A stretch of DNA of 64,000 nucleotides from Malus domestica (lineage: Eukaryota; Streptophyta; Magnoliopsida; Rosales; Rosaceae), in contig NC_091675.1 in NCBI RefSeq assembly GCF_042453785.1, forward strand, positions 4,414,501-4,478,500, written 5' to 3'. Shown here piece after piece: positions 48,433 to 59,800 of this stretch. The notes under the pieces are model-generated. The model saw nothing but the letters and a program-made list of their open reading frames with translations, was not told the DNA's origin and searched no databases. The position numbers were made by a program, and so were the translations under genes. The first letter of the stretch is position 1; each line of letters opens with the position of its first letter.

Positions 48433-51352
48433 ATGGATTTTGGGGTGGTGGGTTTTGGTGGGTTGGGGGGTGGTTGTTCTTCAGATTCTGGTTTTCCTCT
48501 TGCTGCTACTTCATCGGCAGATCAGGAGGCGGCCAAGCACAAGTGGTTGTACGGATCTGGGTACCACAGGCAGTGGAGATCTGCCGACGAGGAGGACTGG
48601 AGGAGCTCTAAACTTGCCAAGACTGATGATTTTTCATCTTCCAAAGCAAGGCAACAGCAGCAGTTACTGAGCTTCTCTAACTCTCCCAATCCAGAAGCTG
48701 TCTTGGTTGAAAAGAATGCCGCAATGCCTTACTTTCACCAAGCTGTATCTGCTTACAATAGAACTTCTGCAGGTAGTTAATTAGTAATCATGTTTAATTA
48801 AGATTGTGTTTTGTAAGTATCAGAGCGGCCTTTCTAGCCCCTTAAGCACTGCGTCGCTTCGATTTTTTTTAAAATATGAGCAACTGCATGGAGCTTTTGG
48901 GGTTTGGTAAATGTTTTACTGAAAAAAACATTGTTTGCGTTGGTTCCCCGGGAGGAGGACTTTGGTGGGAGGTCTTTTCATGGAATTTTTTTGAGTCTTG
49001 TCAAGCACTAGAAAAAGCCAAGTTGTTTTCTTCTTTACTAAAAAATCTTTGTCTACCCAGTTTTGGTGAAAACAAGAAGGCAAACAATTGGAGGAGAAAT
49101 AAAATAGATAAGCGACTGGTTCCAATTTCCTTTTTATTCTATCTTCTTCCGGTAAAATTTATAATAATAATAAAAAAAGAACTTCATGATTTTATTTTAA
49201 ATTTATTTTCTATTTCTGCAAAATTGGTTCTTGGGTTTTTTTTTTAATTTGTTTTTTTTGGGTTTCTGATTTCTGGCTGTGTTTCAGGGCATAATAGTGG
49301 GAGTTTGAGTAATGGAGGTGCTGCCATGCATTGGAGTATAGCAGGAGGCAAAGGACCTTTCACTCCATCTCAATGGATGGAGCTCGAACACCAGGCCTTG
49401 ATCTACAAATACATCACTGCCAATATGCCTATTCCATCCACTCTACTCGTCCCTATCAAGAAGGCCCTTGATTCTGCAGGATTTTCGACGTTTCCGAACG
49501 GACTTCTCAGGCCCAATTCATGTAATTTCTTCATTTTACTCGAATGAAAATGATTTCCGCACACTTCATTTTTTTTCTCTTATGCACGTTTCTGCTTATT
49601 TATGTGGCTTGTATTTCGCTTGATTTATTTAATCCAAAGGATAGAAATAAACTGGAGCAGAAAAAGGATGTTTGGAACACATGTTAGGACGCATGTCAGA
49701 CTTTTAGATTTTTCATGCCTTTCTTGCATTCTAAGTTTTTTGGATTTTCGTGGGGTTGTGTATGTGCAGTGGGATGGGGTTCTATCCATTTGGGATTCTC
49801 CAACAACACTGATCCCGAGCCGGGAAGGTGTCGCAGGACCGACGGGAAGAAATGGCGGTGCTGGAGAGATGCCGTTCCTGACCAAAAGTATTGTGAGCGG
49901 CACATGAACAGGGGTCGCCACCGTTCAAGAAAGCCTGTGGAAGGCCAGACCGGCCAGACCGGAACCACCGCCTCAAAGCAGCCTTTGGCTTCTTCGTCAT
50001 CAACATCCGTAGTTTCCGTTTCTGCTGGTGGTGGTGGCAGCAGCCATGCTATCACCAACCAGCAGCTCAAGAGCTCACAGCAGCCTGCTGCATCTAATTC
50101 TTCCGCAGCAGCCACTCAGATGAACAGGTGAAATAAAAAAGTTCAGACTCACCCGGTGGTCCTAAAATTTCTCATCTTTTCAGCATTTATTCCTCAACTT
50201 CATTACTTATAGAAAAATGATTTCCGCACTCTCTTTTTCCCTCCCACCTGCGCTCCTCACCTTTTAAAATAGCTCATCGATTGTATAAATAAAAAAAGAA
50301 CCATGGAAAAACAAGAAGAGAAGTGAACAAGGAAAAACGAGAGTGCAGAAATCATTTCCGTTACTTGTACAATCTAATAGAAATCACAGCATCTTTTACA
50401 TCCATCTTTTTATCAGCGTTGTTGGTCACTGCTCTTTTACTAGCTGAAGTTACTAGAATCTACTCAGATCCAATGTTAATCGTCTGATTCGTATCGGTGG
50501 TTCTTACGGGTTTGTTTCTGTATCTTGTTGATTTCTCTTTGCAGGATGTTCATTAACAAAGAGAATGCGGGTGGGAGAATTCAACACACACCAGGCCTCA
50601 CCATGCTGTCGAAAGAAAACCCATTCTCCACTCAGAAACAGCAAATCGGATACGAAGAATCCTCGAGAACGGAGTTCGGGCTTGTCCCCACTGACTCCCT
50701 CCTAAATCCTTCACAGAAAAGGTCATACCCTGCAGAAACAAATTCACAACAGCATTCCCTTCGCCACTTCATCGACGATTGGCCTAAAACTCAATCCGAC
50801 CGCCAACCTGTTTCATGGCCTAACCAACTCGGCATGCAATCAGACAGAACCCAATTATCAATTTCGATCCCCATAGCTTCATCCACAAGCAGTGAGAAGC
50901 TCACGCTCTCACCGCTCCGTCTCTCTAGGGAACTAGAGTCTCCGGCCCCAACGGGATTGGGAATAGACAGCAGCCTTACCCTCAATGAACAAAACAACAT
51001 GAAGCAAGCGAATTGGATTCCAATCGCTTGGGAGACTTCACCTGGCGGTCCTCTAGGGGAAGTCCTGCACAATCCCAACAGTAACAACAATGCAGTAGAG
51101 TACAGGAACAACTCTTCAGTCCTTAATCTGATGACTGGGGGAAGTTGGGACAACAATAACAATAGCCCTTCATCTTTAGGGTCATCTCCGACTGGTGTCC
51201 TACAGAAGGCGGCTTTTGGGTCTCGGTCGAATAGCAGTGCAGGGAGCAGTCCAAGAGCAGAGAATAATAATAGAAGCCATGAAGGGTTTAGCCTTTGCAA
51301 CGACCTCCTTGGGTCCAATATGTTCAACTCTTCCTCCTTGCCTGCCTTGTAG
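48433..51352 (+). CDS. GRF1/GRF2-like: Growth-regulating factor (QLQ and WRC domains)
   Basis: Plant-specific transcription factor that works with GIF co-activators to sustain cell proliferation in growing organs. Four exons, 48433-48772, 49288-49521, 49770-50127 and 50545-51352, all GT-AG, give 1740 nt and 579 aa. I start at the ATG of [10 protein letters not shown]. The QLQ domain (about 137-172, [18 protein letters not shown]) would bind GIF proteins. The WRC domain (about 206-250) has the zinc-binding C-x9-C-x10-C-x2-H pattern at C212, C222, C233 and H236, and basic residues for nuclear import. The C-terminal half has HFIDDWPK and a [10 protein letters not shown] block, shared with the GRF1/GRF2 group, then Ser/Asn-rich sequence. 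Exon 3 contains a miR396 target site. The gene points away from ANT (divergent). Confidence 0.94.
49922..49942 (+). promoter_or_regulatory. miR396 target site in the GRF transcript
   Basis: CGTTCAAGAAAGCCTGTGGAA, encoding RSRKPVE at the end of the WRC domain, is the conserved GRF site. It pairs with miR396 (5' end UUCCACAG) with the single bulge known for GRF targets. miR396 would cleave or repress this mRNA in maturing tissue. Confidence 0.93.
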
Positions 51353-52085
51353 GTCAAGGAAAAAGAAAAAGAATGAGTTTTTATCTGTACTACCAAGCAA
51401 AATAGTACTCAGGAGTTTTTTTTTTCTTTCTGATTAGTCTCTTCTGATTTTCTTGTGTTCTTAAATTTCAGTGTGTGTTCCTTTGTGCTTGTTGGTTTCC
51501 TTACTACTTTTGGAAATAAGGCTCCTTTGGTCGATATACATTGGAGCGTAAATGAGTTAGAATTAAGATACGTCAAGGGTTCGATCCATTCCACCGCTCA
51601 AGAAAGCCACTGCTTCGCTCCTCGGCTTTTCCTGTTGGTTGAGTTTCTGCCAATGGCCTTGGTTCCGATCTCACTCGCATGCCAATGGAAAGAATGACTT
51701 GGTTTTATGCATTTTTTTTTTCCTTAAGTTGATCGTGAACTGTTCTTTCCGTATACTTTCTTCGGTTCTGTTGGATATCCCTCGATCGTTATCAAACTGA
51801 CTACAATTTTTTTCTGTCAAAGAGGTTCCCAGATCAAATGGGAACCCCGTTAACTGTTATCAGTTAATAATTATTGAATTTTAATCTAGTTTTTAATGAA
51901 GTACAAGATGCTCTCAGAAACTAATCAAGTTCTTCATTTCTGTTTTATCTTTTCAAATGGATACTGGAACAATTTTTTAATTTTTGTTCAGATCTAATTA
52001 GGTTCGGAATCCACAATCTAAACAGAACAGAAAGCAATAAACAAAATACATAACTTGGTATCCTTCAATGTCACCATATATATAT
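51353..52085 (+). other. GRF 3' untranslated region and downstream spacer
   Basis: No second gene is seen directly after the GRF stop. A short AT microsatellite (about ten repeats) lies at 52077-52097. Confidence 0.45.
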
Positions 52086-52096
52086 ATATATATATA

Positions 52097-52345
52097 TCAC
52101 TTGAACATGTCCTTTAATCCATCTTCCTCGTCTTCCACAATCCGAAGAAACTCGGAACTCGGGCAAAATATCCTCCTAACTTTGGGGTCGCAGTGACCAG
52201 ACCCGTAAACTGTTTACCCAAAAACACCGGTCTATGCACGGTTGTAGAACACCATGTATGGGGGATGATGCCTAAATAGGGCCAGAAGATCCAGGAAGTT
52301 GTTGCCTTTCGGACTTAAAAATGCACGAAAGAACATATCATTAGG
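52097..52345 (-). pseudogene. Broken terminal exon of an unrecognised protein
   Basis: Behind an acceptor (TTTAG) at 52346, 83 codons read as convincing protein (NDMFFRAFLSPKGNNFLDLL, then TVYGSGHCDPKVRRIFCPSS) and end at TGA 52099-52097. They are interrupted by TAG at 52234-52232 (codon 38) and TAA at 52216-52214 (codon 44). I do not recognise the family and see no convincing upstream exon nearby. It may be the 3' fragment of a dead gene or of a transduplicated exon. Confidence 0.5.
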
Positions 52346-52890
52346 CTAAATTTGAGTGCTCAGAAGCCAAGCGTAACAATTGTATTTCATTGAAAAATCC
52401 CAAACAAATCGGGATGTTTTCTTACGTGTTAGCTGCTCATCACTGCTCTCTTTCAAAAATCACAACTCTACTCATCCAATTCAATTCACCATCTTGCATT
52501 TTACCGATCCCTTCTTAGGGGATTTCATTCCTCCATACAAAAACGAGACGATAGGGCAACTGTACGGAAACTGTATTGTATTATAACATTTATATTGGGT
52601 CGCGTTCTCAGTACACTGAAAAAAAATATTAGTGTTTTTATGAGTTGAAGCTAATGTGGAGGTGTGCGTAACCCCAAATTCTGGATTTTTTTTTCGGGTC
52701 AATTAGGGCTTTAAACACCACCTAGATCCAATTTAGGAGTGTGTCCAATCACAGAAAACACTATTAGCAAAAATGCTCTGTGGATATACAATAACCAACT
52801 CCTCTAATTATATTTCCTATAAACCTTTATAAACCTTAAACCCTAAACGCTAAACCGAAAAGGCTGGATCTTCAAAAAAGTTATGGTTGC

Positions 52891-52980
52891 GCAATTTTTG
52901 GCACCGTTGCCGGGGAGCGGCTTGAGAAGGAGCGCTAGAGTATTTCTTAAGCTGCTTCCCGAAACGGTACCAAAAATTGC
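52891..52980 (-). ncRNA. 90-nt foldback matching a tRNA-Asp-type PBS, candidate MIR locus
   Basis: Positions 52891-52928 and 52943-52980 form inverted arms of 38 nt with three mismatches and three G-U pairs, plus a loop of about 14 nt, the dimensions of a plant pre-miRNA. One arm contains TGGCACCGTTGCCGGGGA, one base away from the complement of the 3' end of plant tRNA-Asp, i.e. the primer binding site used by many plant gypsy elements. Hence the foldback probably arose as an inverted copy of an LTR/PBS junction. On the minus strand a TATA-like TATAAAAA lies at 53396-53389, about 400 nt upstream. Expression is not shown. Confidence 0.45.
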
Positions 52981-53388
52981 AGAACACGAATGAGAAAATC
53001 ACAGCCAATATACAAAAAATACAAAAAAAAAAAAAAAAAATTGAAGTTAATGGGAGAATGAATGGTTGCTCATATTCTATGGGTGTATAGGTGTCTGTCA
53101 AGCCATGGCTATGGCAAATTCAGAACGAGGAATTTTTATAATCACCGCAACCAAGCACCCCATTTTTTCAAAAACTCAATCCAAAAACAACTCCACATGC
53201 ATCAAATGAATCAACAGAAAGCAATTCATAGATTTCAAACGAATCAACAGAAAACAATTCATAGATTCGAAAACATTTGCAAATTTTGAAAACGTTTAGG
53301 AAAAAATGGTTATACAAAATTTGGGTTCTGAAAACTGAGAGGAAACTGAGCCGCGGCTGCGATTGCTGATTTGCTCACCAAGTTCGTA

Positions 53389-53396
53389 TTTTTATA
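53389..53396 (-). promoter_or_regulatory. TATA-box candidate upstream of the foldback
   Basis: Minus-strand CCTATAAAAATACG lies in otherwise less AT-rich sequence. It could start a transcript through the 52891-52980 foldback and perhaps toward the broken exon at 52345. Sequence match only. Confidence 0.35.
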
Positions 53397-53748
53397 GGGA
53401 TATTATTGGTGAGGGAAGAAAGCACTCAAACCCTAGCGCGCGGCGCGCCACGTTAATTGAGATCAAAACGCCGGTGAAGGTGTTGTCGTACTTATTGGGT
53501 GGGTGAAAAATTGGGCCTTAATAGAAGGGAACGGTTGGGCCAAACCCAAATGAAGATACGGAGCCCCTTCTGAAGGTCAAACGCGAGAGCCAGAATTGGC
53601 ATGGGGACTTGTTTGTAAGAAATTTTAGTATAATTAAAAGCGCTTTTAGATTACCAAATGCGTTTCTGATCGTATTTGATAAAAAAAGAAGTTAATACTT
53701 TATGTTGAAATAAGTATTTAAAGTGCTTTTTGACAGTTTAATAACTAT

Positions 53749-53979
53749 GGGCTCATTTGGATGTGCTTTTAAAATAGTTAAAAGTGCTTTTAGAGAAAAT
53801 GTTTTTGGGTTTCAAAAGCACTTTAAGTGATTTCTGCAAGTAGTACCAGTGATGTGCTTCTTCAAGGAAGCACCTTAAGTGTTTTTCTAGGATTTACCAT
53901 TTTTACTAAGGATTGATTCCAAAAAATATTTTCACCAAAATTGCTTTCAGTTATTTTAAAAGCACATTCAAACAAGCCC
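53749..53979. mobile_element. 231-bp TIR element
   Basis: The left end GGGCTCATTTGGATGTGCTTTTAAAA and the complement of the right end GGGCTTGTTTGAATGTGCTTTTAAAA are clear terminal inverted repeats. Flanking TAT on both sides may be a 3-bp target duplication. GTGCTTTT modules recur inside and in the flank at about 53635-53735. Superfamily uncertain. Confidence 0.65.
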
Positions 53980-54274
53980 TATGTTATGTGCTTGTTTCAA
54001 GAAGTATTCCCCTCAGCTATATAAGCCAAAAAAAAAAAAAAAAAAAACTCCTCACAACTCTTTTACGCTATTGAACAATGACGTGAACTGGAAAGGGGCT
54101 CGCCATCTTTTCCCGATATTCATTTGGCGCATGGCTACAATTTTAATTAGTTAAACCTATCAAACAAAAGCAAAATTAAACTACCAATTTAAAGGCCACA
54201 ATTAGCACATAATCCTAAACCATTAACCTCGATCATTGCATTAGTTTCCACCATTACACTATCGATCAAACACC

Positions 54275-54694
54275 ATGCACCGGAGGAGAGGAAGTGACAA
54301 TGAGGTCGTATTGTCACGGCACTCCCGGGCTAATGTACCCTTTATATGGGAGATGAAGCCCGGGATGCCCAAGGCTGCAACGACTGTACATCATGGCGAT
54401 CATCGCGATCGTAGAGTACTATTAGATCATTTGAGCATGGAGCAGTTAAAGCTGACACCTCGTCCTCGTTTATCGTCCCTAAGTGGTGGCAGTGCTGGGT
54501 TCGTGGTGGTTGATCGGCAGAGCCGTCTTCCTTTATGCTCAATCCAGCCTTCGTTTAGGTTAAACTCGTTCCGATTAATCGTTGTCGGTGTTAAGAAGGA
54601 GGAAGATCCGTTTCTGGCAGCTTTGGTGAAATGCACGGGTAAGAAGTACGCTGGGAAGAAAACTAAGACCAGGTTTAGTTTTTCATGCAGGTAG
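54275..54694 (+). CDS. Small DUF688-like protein
   Basis: Single-exon frame of 139 aa. It carries NVPFIWEMKPGMPK at about residues 20-33, the VPF-WE-xPGxPK signature of the plant DUF688 family, and a second conserved piece EEDPFLAALVKCTGK near 108-122. It ends basic (KKTKTRFSFSCR). No signal peptide or membrane segment is evident. Family members have no established biochemical function. A paralogue with the same two motifs in the same order lies 7 kb downstream at 61383-61835. The start MHRRRGSD is the only upstream ATG in frame. Expression is not shown, but the shared motifs argue that it is a real gene. Confidence 0.7.
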   Translation: MHRRRGSDNEVVLSRHSRANVPFIWEMKPGMPKAATTVHHGDHRDRRVLLDHLSMEQLKLTPRPRLSSLSGGSAGFVVVDRQSRLPLCSIQPSFRLNSFRLIVVGVKKEEDPFLAALVKCTGKKYAGKKTKTRFSFSCR

Positions 54695-54699
54695 TTAAA

Positions 54700-56670
54700 A
54701 AGCCTCAATTTTTTATAAATACATAGATGGAGAAAGGTTTTCGTTTACTATGTTTAGATGGCAATACCTAATTATGATGGTTTTAATAACCCCTCTATTT
54801 GGTGTGTATTGTTTGTCGTTTTCTTCTTTTCGCGTTATCTAAAGCGTTTGACTGTTAAAGGGGCATATGACTCGATTGGTTAAATATTTACTCTATAGTC
54901 GACATTACAAGATTTAAGTTGTTTTTCCTTCCTATATAGATGTGGTCTATCTGTGTAGTTTTTCAAGTAGTTTGGTAAGTGTTTTTGTTTCTTTTCCACA
55001 TTCCATAAAAGTCCCCTGGCATTGATTTTTATCATTGTGGGAATAATATTTGTTAGTCGCTCATTTTTTTAATTCAATAAGATTGTTTTTTCGTGTAATT
55101 TCTCTCGTGTACAAACTTTCAAGTCTCGTTTGAATTTTGAATTACAATCTCATCAGTTCAAAGACAGCAATGATGAGATATTTTTCGGTATGTTTGGAAT
55201 ATGGTCCATTAACCATATGTATTTATACAAGTGATGGAATTTTTTTCTTTCTTTAAATGTCCATCTAATTGTACAAGTACAAATGGTATACCATCCGTGT
55301 TATGACCATACTGAAAAATTTATCGGCAATGATGGAAAGGCCAATTGTTTGAGTCAAACCCCTTAAACCACCGTTTCGAATGAAATATAATAAAATTGAA
55401 TCCTGACTCTTGTTACAATACGCATGCATCAGTATTTTTTATAGTTTGATTCTTTGAGTGTTTCTTGCTCACTTAATCGGTTAGTAAAAGTAAAAGATTA
55501 ATTAAATGTTTAATAGATTAGCATACAAATACGACTTAACCTACCTTGCCGGATCTTTTATATTTTTTTGTTGGAAAAAAACTACATGGAGGCTCGTTGG
55601 TGTGTCGCATTGTCATTTGGCATGAGAAAAGAGAATTTTTCAACTTTGGTTTTTAATTGTGACATAAGTCTCTTGTGGTTGTCTTTTTGCAAGAGCAAGA
55701 AGATTTTCTTTTGAGAGATGCAAGAGCAGGAAGATAAATACAAATTCAGTCACACATCCATGCTTGTCTTGTGGCTCCTTCAACTTCATTTCCCAGCAAC
55801 GTTTCAAAATCGCAGCTAGGCCCATGATGCCTCAGTCATATTTTTCTATCTCATATTCCTTGTTTTTTGCTTTTATTTGATTTTTCACTGATAACTATAG
55901 GAGAATAATAAAAAAAAAAGTTTGGACATAAATTATTTTTGTGAATTTTAATTTGATAGGTCTGGTTTGTCCATCTTTGTTTTGGATAATACAAATCCAC
56001 TATGATGAGAATTTGAAAATGAAAATATGCTATATTATATATATATATATAGTATATGTATATAAATAAATAAAAATGATCTATTATCTAATAAATTAGA
56101 TTCTAAATTATCTATATATTCGAAATATTTGTATGAGCGATGACTTTTTCTCGTTAATAAACAATGAAAAAAAACTATTGATGTGCTTTTTTAAAACTCA
56201 GTCAAGTTCTTGGTTTTTTGTTTTTTGTTTTGTTTTTGTACATCTAAAGATTCGATTGCACTAGTCGGATATGAAAGGATAATATTTTTGTAAGCTTCTC
56301 TCTTGGTAAGCTTAAGTTTTTAAGTTTTTATATTTAACAATTGTTGTTCATGATATTTGAATTTTATGAACTAATTGTTGGAAAGTTTATTACGTTCTCT
56401 ATGCAATTAAGTCAGATTATTATATTATGCTAAAAGAATATAAGAAAATAAAGAAATAAAATTTTAGGCACTTTTCTCCAACTAAAACGAATTTCTGTTT
56501 CTTCTTTGGGGGTGTTCCTAAAAGGTTTTGAAGTTTTTGTTTGATGCAAGTCAAATTGGGAAGAGGTCGAAGCTACAACCTCGGGTGCGTGGATACATGA
56601 CAATGCTCTTAATCAGTTATTTATAAATAGCATCAAGGAGTTGTTTACAAATAATATTGATGAATTCAAA
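54700..56670. other. Intergenic stretch, no gene recognised
   Basis: AT-rich, with a short AT microsatellite near 56035-56052. No domain-bearing frame. Confidence 0.45.
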
Positions 56671-56680
56671 TACAAGTTAT

Positions 56681-56852
56681 AATTGAATCTTACGGCTTAA
56701 TTTCATTGTATTGCAAAATAGACTATATATACAAGATACAATCCTTGTTCTATAAGGAAAACAAAAAAGACACACACCTAACCTTCCTAATAAAGGATTC
56801 TAAAATTTACAATATAATTACATGCCCTTTTTAAATACTACTCACGGCAACA
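56681..56852 (-). repeat. 3' LTR of the copia element
   Basis: 172 bp, identical to 60851-61022. It is unusually short for a copia LTR. The pol stop codon lies only 7 bp from the LTR, within the polypurine tract region. Confidence 0.92.
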
Positions 56853-56859
56853 CTCCCCC

Positions 56860-59800
56860 TCAAGTTGGAGCATAGATATCACACATGCCCAACTTGACAA
56901 GTGAGTCACCAAAAGATCTACTACACACAGCATGAGTGAGGATATCCGCAAGTTGCTCTTCGGAGTTCACAAATGGTATTGAAACAATGTTCTTCTCCAA
57001 CTTCTCCTTAATAAAATGACGATCAACCTCCACATGCTTTGTTCTGTCATGTTGTACCGGGTTCTCTGCAATCTCCCGTGCAGATTTATTATCACAATAC
57101 AAACTTGTCGCCTCCTTTACTTTGAAACCTAGACCATCAAGTAACTTACGTAACCAAAGGACTTCACATATTCCATGTGCCATTCCTCTGAATTCGGACT
57201 CAGCTGACGATCTTGACACCACGTTTTGCTTTTTGCTCCTCCAAGTAACCAGATTTCCACCAACAAACGTAAAGTATCCAGAAGTAGATCTTCTATCAGT
57301 TACATCACCTGCCCAATCATCATCAGTAAATCCTTCAATCCTCAGATGACCGGAATTTTTATACAAAATTCCTTTTCTTGGAGCCGACTTCAAATAAGCT
57401 AAAATCCGCATAACAGCTGCCATATGATCCACACTTGGCGAGTGCATAAACTGACTCACCACACTTACTGCATAGGCTATATCCGGACGGGTATGTGCTA
57501 AGTAAATTAGTCTTCCTACCAGTCTCTGATATCTGCCTTTATCCACTGGTTCTTGATCCGGATAAATTCCCAAGTAATGTTTCTCCACAATGGGAGTATC
57601 CACGGGTTTACACCCAAGCATCCCTGTTTCCTTCAATAAATCCAGAACATATTTCCGTTGAGACAAGAAAATACCTCTGGACGAACGAGCAACTTCCACA
57701 CCAAGGAAATACTTCAAGTCACCTAAACTCTTCATCTCAAACTCGGCAGAAAGGTTCTTCTCCAGTTTGACCATTTCATCTGAATCATCACCTGTTATTA
57801 TCATATCATCTACATAAATAATTAAGGCTGTCACTTTACCACTTCTTCGTTTCACAAATAATGTATGATCCGAGTGACTTTGATAATACCCAATCCGCCT
57901 CATAACTTGGGTGAATCTACCAAACCACGCACGAGGTGATTGCTTAAGTCCGTAGAGTGACTTTCGCAACCTACATACTCCGGTTTTCCCTCCAGCATCG
58001 TACCCTGGAGGAAAATCCATGTATACCTCTTCTTCCAAGTGCCCATGAAGAAAAGCATTTTTCACATCAAACTGTTTTAGTGGCCAATTCAAATTTGCAG
58101 CTAAAGAAATCAGAACTCGTACTGTATTCATCTTCGCTACTGGAGAAAAAGTCTCCTGATAATCAACACCATAAGTTTGAGTATAACCTTTTGCTACTAA
58201 CCTTGCTTTATATCTGTCTACTGATCCGTCTGCCTTGTATTTGATCGTAAAGACCCATCTACACCCAACTGGTTTCTTTCCTTTAGGTAGCTCCGTTACC
58301 TCCCATGTATCATTCTTATGTAGTGCCATCATTTCCTCATCCATTGCAGCAACCCATTTAGGATCCTTCAAGGCCTCTTCAACTCGGGTTGGTGCTTGGA
58401 TTGCTTCCACATTGTATACCCAGGCTTGACGTTCTGGTGCAAGGTTTGAGCATGACACATAATTAGCTATTGGATACTTCAATTTTCCTTCAGGAGAAAA
58501 CCTGTCAGGAGGAACACCACGATTTTGCCTTGGAGGCAACTTATATGTACTCATAACATTATCTGGATTAGTTACATGAGTATCAGTAGTACTTACCTCA
58601 TGAATACTCAGAGAAGACATATTGGGTGGCACTATTGAGCTTAAGAGAGAGGGGGTTGCGGGTTCGGTAACTAATGGTTGCTGGAGCGGTGAAACTGGTT
58701 CGGCAGCTTCCTGTTGACACTCTCCATCACACTCGGCAGCATGTTGCCGAGAAGACTCAGCTGGTTCAGTGCTACTTGGCTGAATGATACTCACATTCTC
58801 GGCAGTGTCTTGTCGAGAGTCACTGTCTCCATTCTCGGCAGTGTCTTGCCGAGAGCTTTCACAACTTTTGTTGTCAATAAATACTCCCTCTGAGCTACAT
58901 ATTTCCAACCACCCAAGATCACCACTCGTATTCTCCCCCGGGTGATCGGAAGGTGATGGAGTCGAAGCATACAAGAACTCAGATTCGGAAAAGGTAACAT
59001 CCATAGTTACATACATATGACGAGTTTCAAGGTGGTAGCACTTATACCCTTTCTGTTGAGGAGCAAAACCCAGAAAAACACACCGGTGAGCACATGGATC
59101 GAGCTTACTACGATGAATCTTGTGAATATGAACATAGGCTACACACCCAAATACACGAGGAGAAAGAGTATTAGTTGACACTACTGGAACAAATTCTGTC
59201 AATACTTGGAGAGGTGTACGAAAATCCACAACCCGGGATGGCATACGGTTAATCACATACACGGCATAGGTGACAGCTTCAGGCCAGAACCGTTTAGGTA
59301 CAGATGCACCAATGAGCAAGGCACGAGCAGTTTCTAGGATATGACGGTTCTTTCTTTCAGCAACCCCATTTTGTTGTGGGGTATGAGGGCAAGTAGTCTC
59401 ATGTAGAATTCCTTGATCCTGAAGAAAGCCGGACAACTCGGAACCAATATACTCACCTCCATTATCAGAGCGGAGAACCTTAATAACAGAGGAATATTGT
59501 GTTGCAACCATTTGAGAGAATGATCGAAACACCATACCCACATCACTTTTATTCTTCATCACATAAATCCAAGTCATACGAGTGCAATCATCAACGAAGG
59601 TAACAAACCATTTAATTCCAGACAAAGTACTAACAGGAGAGGGACCCCAGACATCAGAGTGCACAAGTTCAAAAGGAAACAATCTTTTATTCATACTAGG
59701 AGGAAATGAAACGCGATGACTTTTCGCGAGAATACATACCTCACAATGTAAATCTGATTCTTTTATTTCATGAAATAAACTAGGCAACATACGCCTCAAA

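Noticed and set aside
49696-50115. 139-codon minus-strand frame over GRF exon 3
   Set aside because: Antisense shadow of the WRC-encoding exon.
52140-52330. Alternative minus-strand frame overlapping the broken exon, about 64 codons
   Set aside because: It is open, but the stopped frame has a good acceptor and more protein-like composition; the alternative is kept only as a caveat.
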